A stretch of 32,029 nucleotides of DNA from JADGGM01 sp035277485 (GTDB taxonomy: Bacteria > Gemmatimonadota > Gemmatimonadetes > Gemmatimonadales > Gemmatimonadaceae): positions 1-32,029 of the forward strand of contig DATEKK010000204.1 in NCBI GenBank assembly GCA_035277485.1, written 5' to 3'. The position numbers and the translations under genes were made by a program. The notes beneath the pieces are model-generated. The model saw nothing but the letters and a program-made list of their open reading frames with translations, ran no database searches and had not been told where the DNA came from. Positions 16,012 through 23,416 of the stretch are shown here, piece by piece (the stretch's first letter is position 1; each line of letters begins with the position of its first letter).

Positions 16012-17028
16012 TCAGCTTCGTCGTTGTGGTCGAGATCGGAGGTAACGAATCGCCTTGGGCCATAGGAAAATGAGCGGCCAGCGCCGCTCGCGCTCGGTCA
16101 GCTCGACCGAGACCCCGCTGCGGCGGGCGATCTTCTGAAGAATGTACTCGAGCCAGTCGTCGTACAATGCGATGTACTTGAGCCATCGGGCCGTCGCGCG
16201 AAGTTCGCTACGGCGGAAATACATGGCGGCACGGAACTTGGCCCACTTTCCAACCGGCAATACCGCGGTGTAGACTTTACCATCCCGTGTAAGTATCCTT
16301 TGCTGGACGAGTTGGTCCAACAGCGCAGTATAGACCGGTATCAACGTCTCACGCTGCGCAGCCAGCAACATATCGACGCGCTCACTCCCTTCGGGTCGAA
16401 TCTCTGCAGCAAACGACGTCTCGAGCAGGACCCGGCAGTACGCATCCACATCGAATTGTCGGGGCAAGTAAGGCGAGCCCCACACGAACGTCGCGATGCG
16501 TGCGCCGATCAGTAGGTCGACAACGCGCTCTGTGCTCTCTCGGTCGCGCGTCCACGCAATTTGCACGTGCTGAAACAGTCGGCCCAACGCGAAATGATCT
16601 CTCGCGTGGGGCGATGCAGCGAGGCGAAAATCGGACCACGAATACACGGCGCACTTGGCTTCGAGCGCCGGCGTGACACCAGGCACGGTGACACGGATGA
16701 CGTTGGGCGCAAGCAGATGGTTGAGCATCGTGGCGACTCGCGGACGGAATCGGACGACGCCACGCGTGGCCAGTGAACGGTACGCATCCCGATAGCGATC
16801 CACGACGACGAAGAAATCGTGAGCGCTTTCAGGCTTGGGCTGTGAATGTTGGGCGTGGGACCCGTAGTGCACCATCGCGACCGTGGTATCGCCACACGCG
16901 TCCGCGAGAAACGCAGCAAGCTGGTCCGTGCGAGGGGTTCGTGCGCTCTTAAGGCCCGTCGCGAGCTCGGCGCGAAGCGCTGAGTCAGGTGGCGGAAGCA
17001 GTTGGAACCGCTCGTTAGGAGGACGCAT
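16012..17028 (-). CDS. Tam41-like nucleotidyltransferase (putative CDP-diacylglycerol synthase)
   Basis: 338-aa protein without membrane helices. I assign it by eye to the Tam41 family, best known as mitochondrial CDP-diacylglycerol synthase. MVHYGSHAQ (about 53-60) matches the YGSG nucleotidyltransferase signature. HDFFVVVDRYRDAYR (about 70-84) matches the DF-VD metal-site segment, with D71 and D77. KCAVYSWSDFRLA followed by FALGRLFQHV matches the conserved K-GV-S--D and YxAGRLxKPV block. The gene sits between a PlsC-like acyltransferase and a CDP-alcohol phosphatidyltransferase, the steps just before and after CDP-diacylglycerol, which supports the role. Start: ATG 17028 (a GTG precedes it directly). 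It would be a peripheral membrane enzyme. Activity is inferred, not shown. Confidence 0.75.
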   Translation of the reverse strand: MRPPNERFQLLPPPDSALRAELATGLKSARTPRTDQLAAFLADACGDTTVAMVHYGSHAQHSQPKPESAHDFFVVVDRYRDAYRSLATRGVVRFRPRVATMLNHLLAPNVIRVTVPGVTPALEAKCAVYSWSDFRLAASPHARDHFALGRLFQHVQIAWTRDRESTERVVDLLIGARIATFVWGSPYLPRQFDVDAYCRVLLETSFAAEIRPEGSERVDMLLAAQRETLIPVYTALLDQLVQQRILTRDGKVYTAVLPVGKWAKFRAAMYFRRSELRATARWLKYIALYDDWLEYILQKIARRSGVSVELTERERRWPLIFLWPKAIRYLRSRPQRRS

Positions 17029-17046
17029 CACCAGCCGCGGCGCGCG

Positions 17047-17985
17047 TCACGACCGGCGTATCGCGTCGAGCGCCGCCGTCATGCGCTGGTGCAGCATGTC
17101 GATGAACGCGTCCACCTGTGCTTCATCGGAAGGAGGATCGAAAGGTCCGAGTACGACGACGCGAATGTGGGTGCCGGCAAAACGCACGAACGAGTCCGCA
17201 AAGGTTCGGATGTGCGCCATGCCGTCGGCCACTACACAATAGATGGGTCGGGAAGCCCGCGCGAGCGTGATGCGGAGGCCGTTGCGCATGAATCGTCCGA
17301 TGCGGCCGTCGTCGGTGCGGTGACCTTCGGGGAAGATGAGCAATGACTGCTCGCCGCGCGCAACCTGGTCGGCTGCGTCGGTGAGCGAGGCCAGCTCGGG
17401 ACGCGACAGCGTTCGCCTTTGCGAGAGGAACGGAAAGCGAGCGAGACGGCTGAGCGGAGAAATGCCGGGAATGCCGCGCCGATAGCGATCGCGGGTTGGT
17501 ATGAGTGGGTACGGTCCGGTTACGAGTGAAAGCCCAAGTGGGATGTCGAGCACCGATTGGTGATTCATCACCACGATGCAACTCTCGGCGGGCAGTGATC
17601 CGTTAGTCGTAAGGCGCACGCCAGCAAAGACGCGCGCCATTCGGAGAGTCATGAGGGCGTGAAAGCGGAGCCAGGCGCGCACCAGTGCCCGGCGACGCCG
17701 CGGGACGAGGACGATGGCGGGCCACAGCAGCACACGCTGCCCAAGCCCCATGATGAGCGTCAGGTAGCAGAAGTAGATGATGAAGAAAATGCCGCTGCGC
17801 AGTACGCGCCCGATTCGCACGAGTCGGGAACCGGAGCGGGAGGAGTCGCGAGCTGGTGGTGTGGTCGGGGGTACGGGAGCCGCAGCTTGGTCCGGAGACG
17901 TTGCGTGCTGTGGAGACAAGCCGGCGCTTTCGGCATTCACTTGGAGGTCACCCATGGCAACACGAGTCGAAGCGCAGACGAGCAT
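17047..17985 (-). CDS. 1-acyl-glycerol-3-phosphate acyltransferase (PlsC-like)
   Basis: Membrane acyltransferase of 312 aa. Motif I is NHQSVLD (N141-D147), the catalytic NHx4D; motif III is FPEGHRT (218-224). A transmembrane segment spans about 64-82 (GIFFIIYFCYLTLIMG). The first 55 residues are Pro/Ala/Ser-rich and probably disordered. The start is uncertain: ATG 17985 has GGAG 6 nt upstream and overlaps the head of the divergent gene by 32 nt, while ATG 17955 shares bases with the other gene's start codon. The product, phosphatidic acid, is the substrate of the next gene's predicted activity, so the three-gene operon forms a coherent path. Acyl donor and acceptor are not known. Confidence 0.9.
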   Translation of the reverse strand: MLVCASTRVAMGDLQVNAESAGLSPQHATSPDQAAAPVPPTTPPARDSSRSGSRLVRIGRVLRSGIFFIIYFCYLTLIMGLGQRVLLWPAIVLVPRRRRALVRAWLRFHALMTLRMARVFAGVRLTTNGSLPAESCIVVMNHQSVLDIPLGLSLVTGPYPLIPTRDRYRRGIPGISPLSRLARFPFLSQRRTLSRPELASLTDAADQVARGEQSLLIFPEGHRTDDGRIGRFMRNGLRITLARASRPIYCVVADGMAHIRTFADSFVRFAGTHIRVVVLGPFDPPSDEAQVDAFIDMLHQRMTAALDAIRRS

Positions 17986-19231
17986 GAGCGTCTCCGACTA
18001 CGATTACAGTAGCTTCTTTTATTCGTCGAGCGATGACCCGTTCGCGATACTGGAGCCATACAACGAGTGGTACACCCGCGCCGTGCAGCAGGGTTACTAT
18101 CTGTTCGCACAGGCGATGTCAACGCCGCCGCAGAGTTGGGTGCACCTCACTGAAGGATTGCATCACCGGCACGTCAAGCTTCTCAATCTGTCGTCGTACA
18201 ATTATCTCGGGCTCTCCTATCGCCCCGAGGTGATCGCGGCTGCGAAAGCAGCCCTCGATCAATATGGGCTGGGCGCGGCCGGATCGCCCATCCTGAGCGG
18301 CACGATGGACGTCCACGTGCAACTCGAGGAAGCCATCGCCCGCTTCAAGCGCAAGGAAGCCGCGATGGTGTTCCCCACCGGCTACAGCACCAACGTGGGC
18401 ATGATCTCCGGTCTCATGCGGCCGGGCGACTGGGTCATCGCCGACCAGAACGCGCACGCGAGCATCGTGGATGGCGCCATTCTCTCCAAGGCGAACGTCC
18501 AGTTCTTCCGGCACAACAGCCCGGCCCACCTCGAGAAAAAGCTTCGCTCGACAACGGGCAAGAAGCTCGTCGCCATCGAAGGCGTGTATTCGATGGACGG
18601 CGATGTGTGTCCGCTGCCCGAGCTCGTCGAGGTCGCAAAGAAATACGGCGCGCGCATCATGCTCGACGAAGCCCACTCGGCGTTCCTGTACGGAGAGCAT
18701 GGGAGGGGCGTAGCCGAATTGTACGGTCTCGAGGATGAAGTCGACATCCACATCGGCACCTTCTCGAAGGCGCTCGGCGGACAGGGCGGCTACGTTGCCG
18801 GGTCGAAGAATCTCTACAACTATCTCAAGGGCTTCGCGCGCTCGCGCGTCTTCTCGTGCGCGTTGTCGCCGGTCGTGACCGCCGGCGTGCTGCGCTCCCT
18901 CGAGCTCGCGCAAGCCGAGCCGCAGCTGCGCACCAAGTTGTGGGAGAACGTGAAGCACATTCGGGGATGCCTCGAGGACGAAGGCGTGGATGTGGGCGAT
19001 TCCACGTCGCAGATCATCCCGATCATGGTGAAAAACGACCGGCGCATCTTCGAGTTGTGTCATGAGCTCTTCCGCGCCGGGCTGTACCTGCAACCGGTCA
19101 TCTATCCCGCCGTCGCCAAGCATCGCTCTCGGTTCCGCGTGTCGATCTCGGCGTCGCATACCTTCGACCAACTCGACGAGGGCGTGTCGATCCTCGTCCG
19201 CGTCCTTCGTGAAGAGGGGATCCTCGTATGA
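17954..19231 (+). CDS. Alpha-oxoamine synthase, serine palmitoyltransferase-like
   Basis: PLP enzyme of 425 aa that condenses an amino acid with an acyl-CoA and releases CO2. Key residues: PLP Lys272 in GTFSKALGGQGGY, Asp238 in LDEAHSAFLYGEHGRG, and the ring-stacking His168 in QNAHAS. NLSSYNYLGLSYRPE and GVYSMDGDVCPLPEL fit serine palmitoyltransferase better than the biotin or threonine branches, by eye. ALAS, KBL and AONS remain alternatives. An N-terminal segment of about 75 residues (FFYSSSDDPF, NEWYTRAVQQGYYLF) precedes the fold, as in SPT-like proteins. GGAGG (17943-17947) lies 6 nt before ATG 17954. The first of four genes with 4-nt overlaps, it would commit serine and an acyl-CoA to 3-ketosphinganine if the assignment holds. 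Confidence 0.85.
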   Translation: MATRVEAQTSMSVSDYDYSSFFYSSSDDPFAILEPYNEWYTRAVQQGYYLFAQAMSTPPQSWVHLTEGLHHRHVKLLNLSSYNYLGLSYRPEVIAAAKAALDQYGLGAAGSPILSGTMDVHVQLEEAIARFKRKEAAMVFPTGYSTNVGMISGLMRPGDWVIADQNAHASIVDGAILSKANVQFFRHNSPAHLEKKLRSTTGKKLVAIEGVYSMDGDVCPLPELVEVAKKYGARIMLDEAHSAFLYGEHGRGVAELYGLEDEVDIHIGTFSKALGGQGGYVAGSKNLYNYLKGFARSRVFSCALSPVVTAGVLRSLELAQAEPQLRTKLWENVKHIRGCLEDEGVDVGDSTSQIIPIMVKNDRRIFELCHELFRAGLYLQPVIYPAVAKHRSRFRVSISASHTFDQLDEGVSILVRVLREEGILV

Positions 19232-19923
19232 GCAGCAAGAATGACGGGTTCGTCCAGTATTATTTCCGTGACGCGATCGGCGGATTCTTCGAGTTTCCCA
19301 CGGAGAACGCGCGCGCCATCCTGCCACCGGATCTGCAGCCCATCGAGCCGCACCACGGCTCGAGCGTGCTGAGCGTGATGGCGTTCGACTTCCACCAGAG
19401 CCCCGTGGGCGAGTACGGCGAGTTGATCTTGTCGATCCTCGTGTCGCCTCGCGTCGAACACGGCCAGCCCTGGCCGCGGTCGGCGTTCTATCCGTTCCGG
19501 TTAGGCACCACCACGCGCGAGTCGCGCGAACACGCGATCGAGCGCTGGCACCTGCCGCACTACATGCAGGACATCTCGATCGCCTGGGAGCGCGGCGACG
19601 GCCACATCACCATCCACGCCACCGATCGCGGCCAGTCGATCGTCGACATGACGGTGACGGAGCACGAGTGGTCGGCCGTGGAGCACCGCTATCAGGCGTT
19701 CATGAACGACGACGAGGGCGCGTATTCGTCGACGATCATCATGCAGGGACAGTTCAGCGAGAACGAAGAAGAGCGCGGCGGCATCCAGATCCACTCGCAG
19801 GCAATGACCGATCTGCTCGAAGATTGGGAAGTAGACGTGACGCCGTTCCGCGAGTTGTGGATGAAGGACGGCAAGCAAACCTTCCACCCGCTGCAACAGT
19901 TGGCCAGCTACGCGCGGCGATGA
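19228..19923 (+). CDS. Acetoacetate decarboxylase-like fold protein
   Basis: 231-aa cytoplasmic protein of the ADC-like fold. FRDAIGGFFEFPTENARAILP resembles the family's N-terminal strand pair, and RSAFYPFRLGTTTRESREH the central strand leading to the active site. Where acetoacetate decarboxylase has its Schiff-base Lys (GFPKK type), this protein appears to read HLPHY, so classic decarboxylase chemistry is doubtful (alignment by eye). ATG overlaps the oxoamine synthase stop and its own stop overlaps the kinase start (ATGA both times), so it is translated in step with them. Acting on a 3-keto product of the upstream synthase is a reasonable guess, no more. Confidence 0.75.
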   Translation: MSSKNDGFVQYYFRDAIGGFFEFPTENARAILPPDLQPIEPHHGSSVLSVMAFDFHQSPVGEYGELILSILVSPRVEHGQPWPRSAFYPFRLGTTTRESREHAIERWHLPHYMQDISIAWERGDGHITIHATDRGQSIVDMTVTEHEWSAVEHRYQAFMNDDEGAYSSTIIMQGQFSENEEERGGIQIHSQAMTDLLEDWEVDVTPFRELWMKDGKQTFHPLQQLASYARR

Positions 19924-20804
19924 CGGACGTCTGCGTCATCGTGAACCCCGCCTCCGGTAAGGGGCGGGGCGCGAAGGCGGCGGAGCAGGTGAAGCGGGCA
20001 TTCGCCGCCGTCGGGGTCACCGACATTCGAAGCACCTCCCTGAAGGGCGACGAGAAAACCGTCGCCCTTCGCGCCATCCAGGAGGGGGCGCGCACGATCG
20101 TGGCCGTGGGCGGCGACGGAACCTGGAGCAACGTGGCCAACGCCATCCTCGGCGCCGGTGCTCCCGTTAGGCTTGCGCTCGCGGCCGCGGGCACCGGGAA
20201 CGACTTCGCCAAGACCGTCGGCGCGCCAGCATCGGACTTCGCCGCCACGGCGCGCCTCGCGGTGGACGGGCCCGACGTGGCCGTCGACGTGGGACGCATC
20301 GAGAACCGGTTCTTCCTCAACGTGGCCGGGTTCGGCTTCGACATCGCGGTGCTCGAGCACGTCGAGACGGTGAGCTGGCTCAAGGGCGACGCGCTGTATC
20401 TGTACTGTGCGCTGCGACAATTATTCGGGTATCGCGGGATCACGGTGGACGTCGCGCCGCGCGGGCCGGAGCCGCACCTCATGCTCGTGATTGCGAACGG
20501 GAAGAACTTCGGCGGCGCGTTCCGCATTGCGCCCGGCGCGAGCGTCACCGATGGCCTCTTGGACGCGGTCGCGATCGGCGCGGCATCGCCGATGCGTCGC
20601 ATCTCGCTCTTCGGCGCGGCCACCAAAGGGACGCACGTGACGCAACCCGAAGTGCGGACTCGGCAGGCATCGGCGTTCACGCTCGCGTTCGGCGCGCCGC
20701 CGGCGTACGAGACCGACGGCGAGTACAACCGGGCGAGCTCGGCGACGCTCGAGGTGCGATGCATCCCGGGCGCGCTGCGCGTGGTGACGCCGGCGTTGAC
20801 GTGA
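19920..20804 (+). CDS. Diacylglycerol/sphingoid-base kinase family lipid kinase
   Basis: 294-aa lipid kinase of the DAGK catalytic family (YegS, DgkB, LCB5-like). VNPASGKGRG (about 8-17) and the nucleotide-binding GGDGTWSNVANAI (64-76) are typical, followed by AAAGTGNDFAKTVG and FLNVAGFGFD. It would phosphorylate diacylglycerol, a sphingoid base or a related alcohol using ATP. The operon with an SPT-like synthase makes a long-chain base a possible substrate; diacylglycerol is the default. Start ATG overlaps the upstream stop (ATGA), and the stop overlaps the GTG of the next gene (GTGA). Confidence 0.9.
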   Translation: MTDVCVIVNPASGKGRGAKAAEQVKRAFAAVGVTDIRSTSLKGDEKTVALRAIQEGARTIVAVGGDGTWSNVANAILGAGAPVRLALAAAGTGNDFAKTVGAPASDFAATARLAVDGPDVAVDVGRIENRFFLNVAGFGFDIAVLEHVETVSWLKGDALYLYCALRQLFGYRGITVDVAPRGPEPHLMLVIANGKNFGGAFRIAPGASVTDGLLDAVAIGAASPMRRISLFGAATKGTHVTQPEVRTRQASAFTLAFGAPPAYETDGEYNRASSATLEVRCIPGALRVVTPALT

Positions 20805-22021
20805 AGGCGATCACGTTCGCGGCGCCGATTCCGCGTTACCTGGCCACGCTCGCGGCCGGCCGCGTGTCGGACCGGTTCTATCTCGGCCCGCTGGCCTGCA
20901 CGCGGTATGGCGAGGTGGCCGATCCGGCGCTGCCTAACGAGCGCTGGCTGCGCATCCGCACCCGGTTAGGCGGGATCTGCGGTAGCGACCTCAACGTCAT
21001 TGCGCTCAAGGCGAGTCCATCCACGTCGCCGTTCTCGTCGTTTCCGTTCGTGATCGGGCACGAGAACGTGGGCGACGTGGTGGAGGTGGGCCGAGCAGTG
21101 CGCGGCGTGGCGGTTGGCGCGCGGGTGACGGTGAATCCCCTGCTCTGTTGCGAGCCGCGCGAGATCGCGCCCGCGTGCGAGGCGTGCGCGGCGGGCGATC
21201 ATTCGCGGTGCGCGCACTTCACCGACGGCGCGCTGCCGCCCGGGATGCTGTTAGGCACGACACGCGGACTCGGCGGAAGCTGGGGCGAGACGTTCGTCGC
21301 GCACGAGTCGCAGGTGGTCTTGCTTCCCGACGCGATGACCGATGCGGAAGCCGTGCTCGTCGAGCCGTTTGCGTGTTCGGTGCACGCAGTACGGTCGAAC
21401 CTGCCCGCCGACGGCGCACGCGTGCTCGTGATCGGCGGCGGATCGATCGGGCTGCTCACCGTGGCCGCGTTGCGAGCGCTGGCGCCGCGCGCGCGCATCA
21501 CGGTGCTGGCGCGCCATACATTCCAGCGCGCGCGCGCTCAACAGTTAGGCGCGGAGCGAACCGTCGACGCGCACGGCGACTATCTTCCCGCGCTTGCGGA
21601 GGCCGGTGGGACCCGCCTCGTGAAGCCGATCATCGGCAAGCCCGTCGGCATCGGCGGCTTCGACCAGACCTTCGTGTGCGTCGGCGGCGCCGCGGCCATG
21701 GACGATGCGATGCGTGTCACCCGCGCCGGCGCGACCGTCGTTCTGTTAGGCAACTCCAGCACCATGCCCGGCATCGACTGGACGCCGCTGTGGCTCAAGG
21801 AGCTCACAGTGCGCGGGAGTCTCTGCTACGGCGCGCACGCCCACGCGAGCCCGTCGCGTTCGGCCTTCGAGGAAGCGGCACACCTGATCGCCTCGAAGCG
21901 CGCTCCGATCGGCGACTTCGTGACACACACCTTCCCGCTGTCGGAGTATCGTCACGCGATCGACGTGGCGCGCAGCAAGCGCGCCGAGCACAGCATCAAG
22001 GTCGCGTTCCGATTGGGGTAA
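20801..22021 (+). CDS. Zinc-dependent medium-chain dehydrogenase
   Basis: MDR-superfamily oxidoreductase of 406 aa. Catalytic zinc ligands fit C60 (GGICGSD), H87 and E88 (IGHENVGDV). A Cys-rich stretch (CCEP, PACEACAAGDHSRC) marks a structural zinc lobe. The Rossmann motif is VLVIGGGSIGLL, so it uses NAD(P). The family includes glucose, threonine and sorbitol dehydrogenases; the substrate is not evident. GTG at 20801 overlaps the kinase stop (GTGA), placing it as the fourth coupled gene. In this operon it might reduce a keto group on a lipid intermediate; 3-ketosphinganine reductases known so far are of the short-chain type, so this is speculative. Confidence 0.88.
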   Translation: MKAITFAAPIPRYLATLAAGRVSDRFYLGPLACTRYGEVADPALPNERWLRIRTRLGGICGSDLNVIALKASPSTSPFSSFPFVIGHENVGDVVEVGRAVRGVAVGARVTVNPLLCCEPREIAPACEACAAGDHSRCAHFTDGALPPGMLLGTTRGLGGSWGETFVAHESQVVLLPDAMTDAEAVLVEPFACSVHAVRSNLPADGARVLVIGGGSIGLLTVAALRALAPRARITVLARHTFQRARAQQLGAERTVDAHGDYLPALAEAGGTRLVKPIIGKPVGIGGFDQTFVCVGGAAAMDDAMRVTRAGATVVLLGNSSTMPGIDWTPLWLKELTVRGSLCYGAHAHASPSRSAFEEAAHLIASKRAPIGDFVTHTFPLSEYRHAIDVARSKRAEHSIKVAFRLG

Positions 22022-22072
22022 GGTCGCGCGCGCGCTCTTGCCATCGAGTGCCGGCAACGCGACGTTGTGCCC

Positions 22073-22630
22073 ATGACCTTCGAGCAGGTCCGATGGACCT
22101 CGGACATGGTGCATCACCTGCCCGACGACGGCAACCGCTACGAGGTTGTCGACGGCGCGCTGCTGGTGAGCCGTGCACCAGAGTCGCCCCATCGGCGCGC
22201 AATCCAAAGGTTGTTCCTGTTGCTGTATCCATATCTCGCGGCGCACGGCATCGGCACCGCGATCTGGGCGCCCGCAGAGGTCGAGTTCGATAGCGAGAAC
22301 CTGGTCGGACCGGATTTGTTCGTTGTGCCATTCGTCGACGGTCGTGAACCGCACTCGTGGGCAGAAACCGATCGTCTGATTCTGGCCGTCGAAGTCCTCT
22401 CGCCCAGCACCAACGATGTCGACCGGCTGGTGAAGCGCCGCTTGTACCAGCGCCGACACGTCCCCGAGTACTGGATGGTCGACCTCGATGTACGTACCAT
22501 CGAACGCTGGCGCCCGGAGGACACTCACCCCGCGATCGCCGCGGATCGACTGGACTGGCAGCCCAGGCCGTCGGCGCCGCCCCTCAAAATCAACGTGATC
22601 GCGTACTTCGGAACTGTGTTAGGCGAGTGA
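22073..22630 (+). CDS. Uma2 family (DUF820) restriction-endonuclease-fold protein
   Basis: 185-aa protein of the Uma2/DUF820 family with a PD-(D/E)xK nuclease fold. Typical segments are RYEVVDGALLVSRAPESPHR, AEVEFDSENLVGPDLFVV (acidic residues of the core), LAVEVLSPSTNDVDRLVKRRLYQ (E-V and K motif) and VPEYWMVDLD. The family is abundant in cyanobacteria and several soil phyla; most members have no known biological role. ATG 22073 is chosen; GTG 22067 is two codons upstream and cannot be excluded. It follows the dehydrogenase by 51 nt but looks unrelated to the lipid operon. Confidence 0.9.
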   Translation: MTFEQVRWTSDMVHHLPDDGNRYEVVDGALLVSRAPESPHRRAIQRLFLLLYPYLAAHGIGTAIWAPAEVEFDSENLVGPDLFVVPFVDGREPHSWAETDRLILAVEVLSPSTNDVDRLVKRRLYQRRHVPEYWMVDLDVRTIERWRPEDTHPAIAADRLDWQPRPSAPPLKINVIAYFGTVLGE

Positions 22631-22718
22631 GGCGCCGAGATGGGTCGGGCGCGAGCCGCGCCGTCACGTGGAACGGAACCGCGACTGCGGTCGGCTGATT
22701 TGTCCTGATCGGCGACCG

Positions 22719-22747
22719 TTGCGCCACCGGATGGGCCGCCGTAGCAT
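22719..22747 (+). promoter_or_regulatory. Possible promoter of the peroxiredoxin gene
   Basis: TTGCGC (22719-22724) and TAGCAT (22742-22747) are spaced by 17 nt, 31 nt upstream of the ATG at 22779. The resulting leader would contain the strong GGAGG at 22770-22774. Match to consensus is partial. Confidence 0.35.
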
Positions 22748-22778
22748 TCTCGTGTCTCCCACCTCAGCTGGAGGCGTC

Positions 22779-23384
22779 ATGCCCTTCTCCGCTCGTAAGG
22801 TCGGTTTGTTGGCTGTGCCTGCATTGGCCGTGTCGCTCGTCGCCGGCGCGGCGCACGCGCAGGACTCGACGAAGGCGATCAAGGTCGGCGACCAGGCACC
22901 TGACTTCACTGCCGTCGGCGCCACACGCTTCGGCGTCCTCAAGGACCCGATCAAGCTGTCCGATTTCCGCGGGCAGACCGTGGTGCTCGCTTTCTTCTTC
23001 AAGGCGCGGACGAAGGGCTGAACGGTCCAAATGGAGGCGTACCGTGATCAGTACGCCAAGCTCTTCAACAGTGGGAAGAAAGTCGTCGTACTCGCGATGA
23101 GCGTGGACCCGGATACTGCACTGGCGTCCTGGGCGCACGACGAGAGCTTCCCGGTCCTGTTCGCGAGTGACTCGGGCGGCGACATCGGGAAGAAGTACGG
23201 CATCTTCAGCGACAAGTACAAGCTCGACACGCGCGTGCTGTACGTGATCGACCCGACGGGCAAGGTCACCTATCGGGCCATGCCCTTCCAGGAGCTCGCG
23301 GCCAAGGCGTACACCGAGTTGGGAGACGCGGTGGCCAAGACCGACGGTGCTCAGGGAGCGGGAGCCGGGTCCGGATCGCCGTAG
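22779..23384 (+). CDS. Exported selenocysteine-containing peroxiredoxin (UGA at 23019-23021 read as Sec)
   Basis: AhpC/TSA-type peroxidase of 201 aa if UGA at codon 81 is read as selenocysteine. A signal peptide ends near AHA-QDS (about residue 27), so it acts outside the cytoplasm. The thioredoxin-fold pattern runs unbroken across the UGA: VGDQAPDFTA, FRGQTVVLAFFFKARTKG, then Sec, TVQMEAYRDQYAKLF, VVVLAMSVD and VLYVIDPTGKVTYR. The UGA occupies the peroxidatic Cys position of T-x-x-C. The predicted protein has no Cys, so a 1-Cys-type mechanism with external reductant is expected. GGAGG (22770-22774) fixes the start. A 7-bp hairpin 14 nt after the UGA is a SECIS candidate. Automated calling would give two pieces or a pseudogene. 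The Pro usual four residues before Thr is Phe here. Confidence 0.88.
23036..23057 (+). promoter_or_regulatory. Candidate bacterial SECIS element of the peroxiredoxin
   Basis: GGCGTAC (23036-23042) and GTACGCC (23051-23057) form a perfect 7-bp stem with an 8-nt loop CGTGATCA. The loop begins 21 nt after the UGA and has G among its first two bases, which meets the usual description of bacterial SECIS hairpins. It would bind SelB with Sec-tRNA. Confidence 0.7.
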
Positions 23385-23416
23385 AAGTCGAGGGGACAGG
23401 CTTGACGAATGAGCCG

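Noticed and set aside
18119..19327. Long minus-strand open frame opposite the oxoamine synthase
   Set aside because: The plus-strand frame has all catalytic motifs; the opposite frame has no domain and is a GC-driven shadow.
22779..23384. Peroxiredoxin gene broken by a nonsense mutation
   Set aside because: The only stop is UGA at the catalytic chalcogen position, the downstream frame is intact, and a SECIS-like hairpin follows. Sec decoding explains all of this better than decay.
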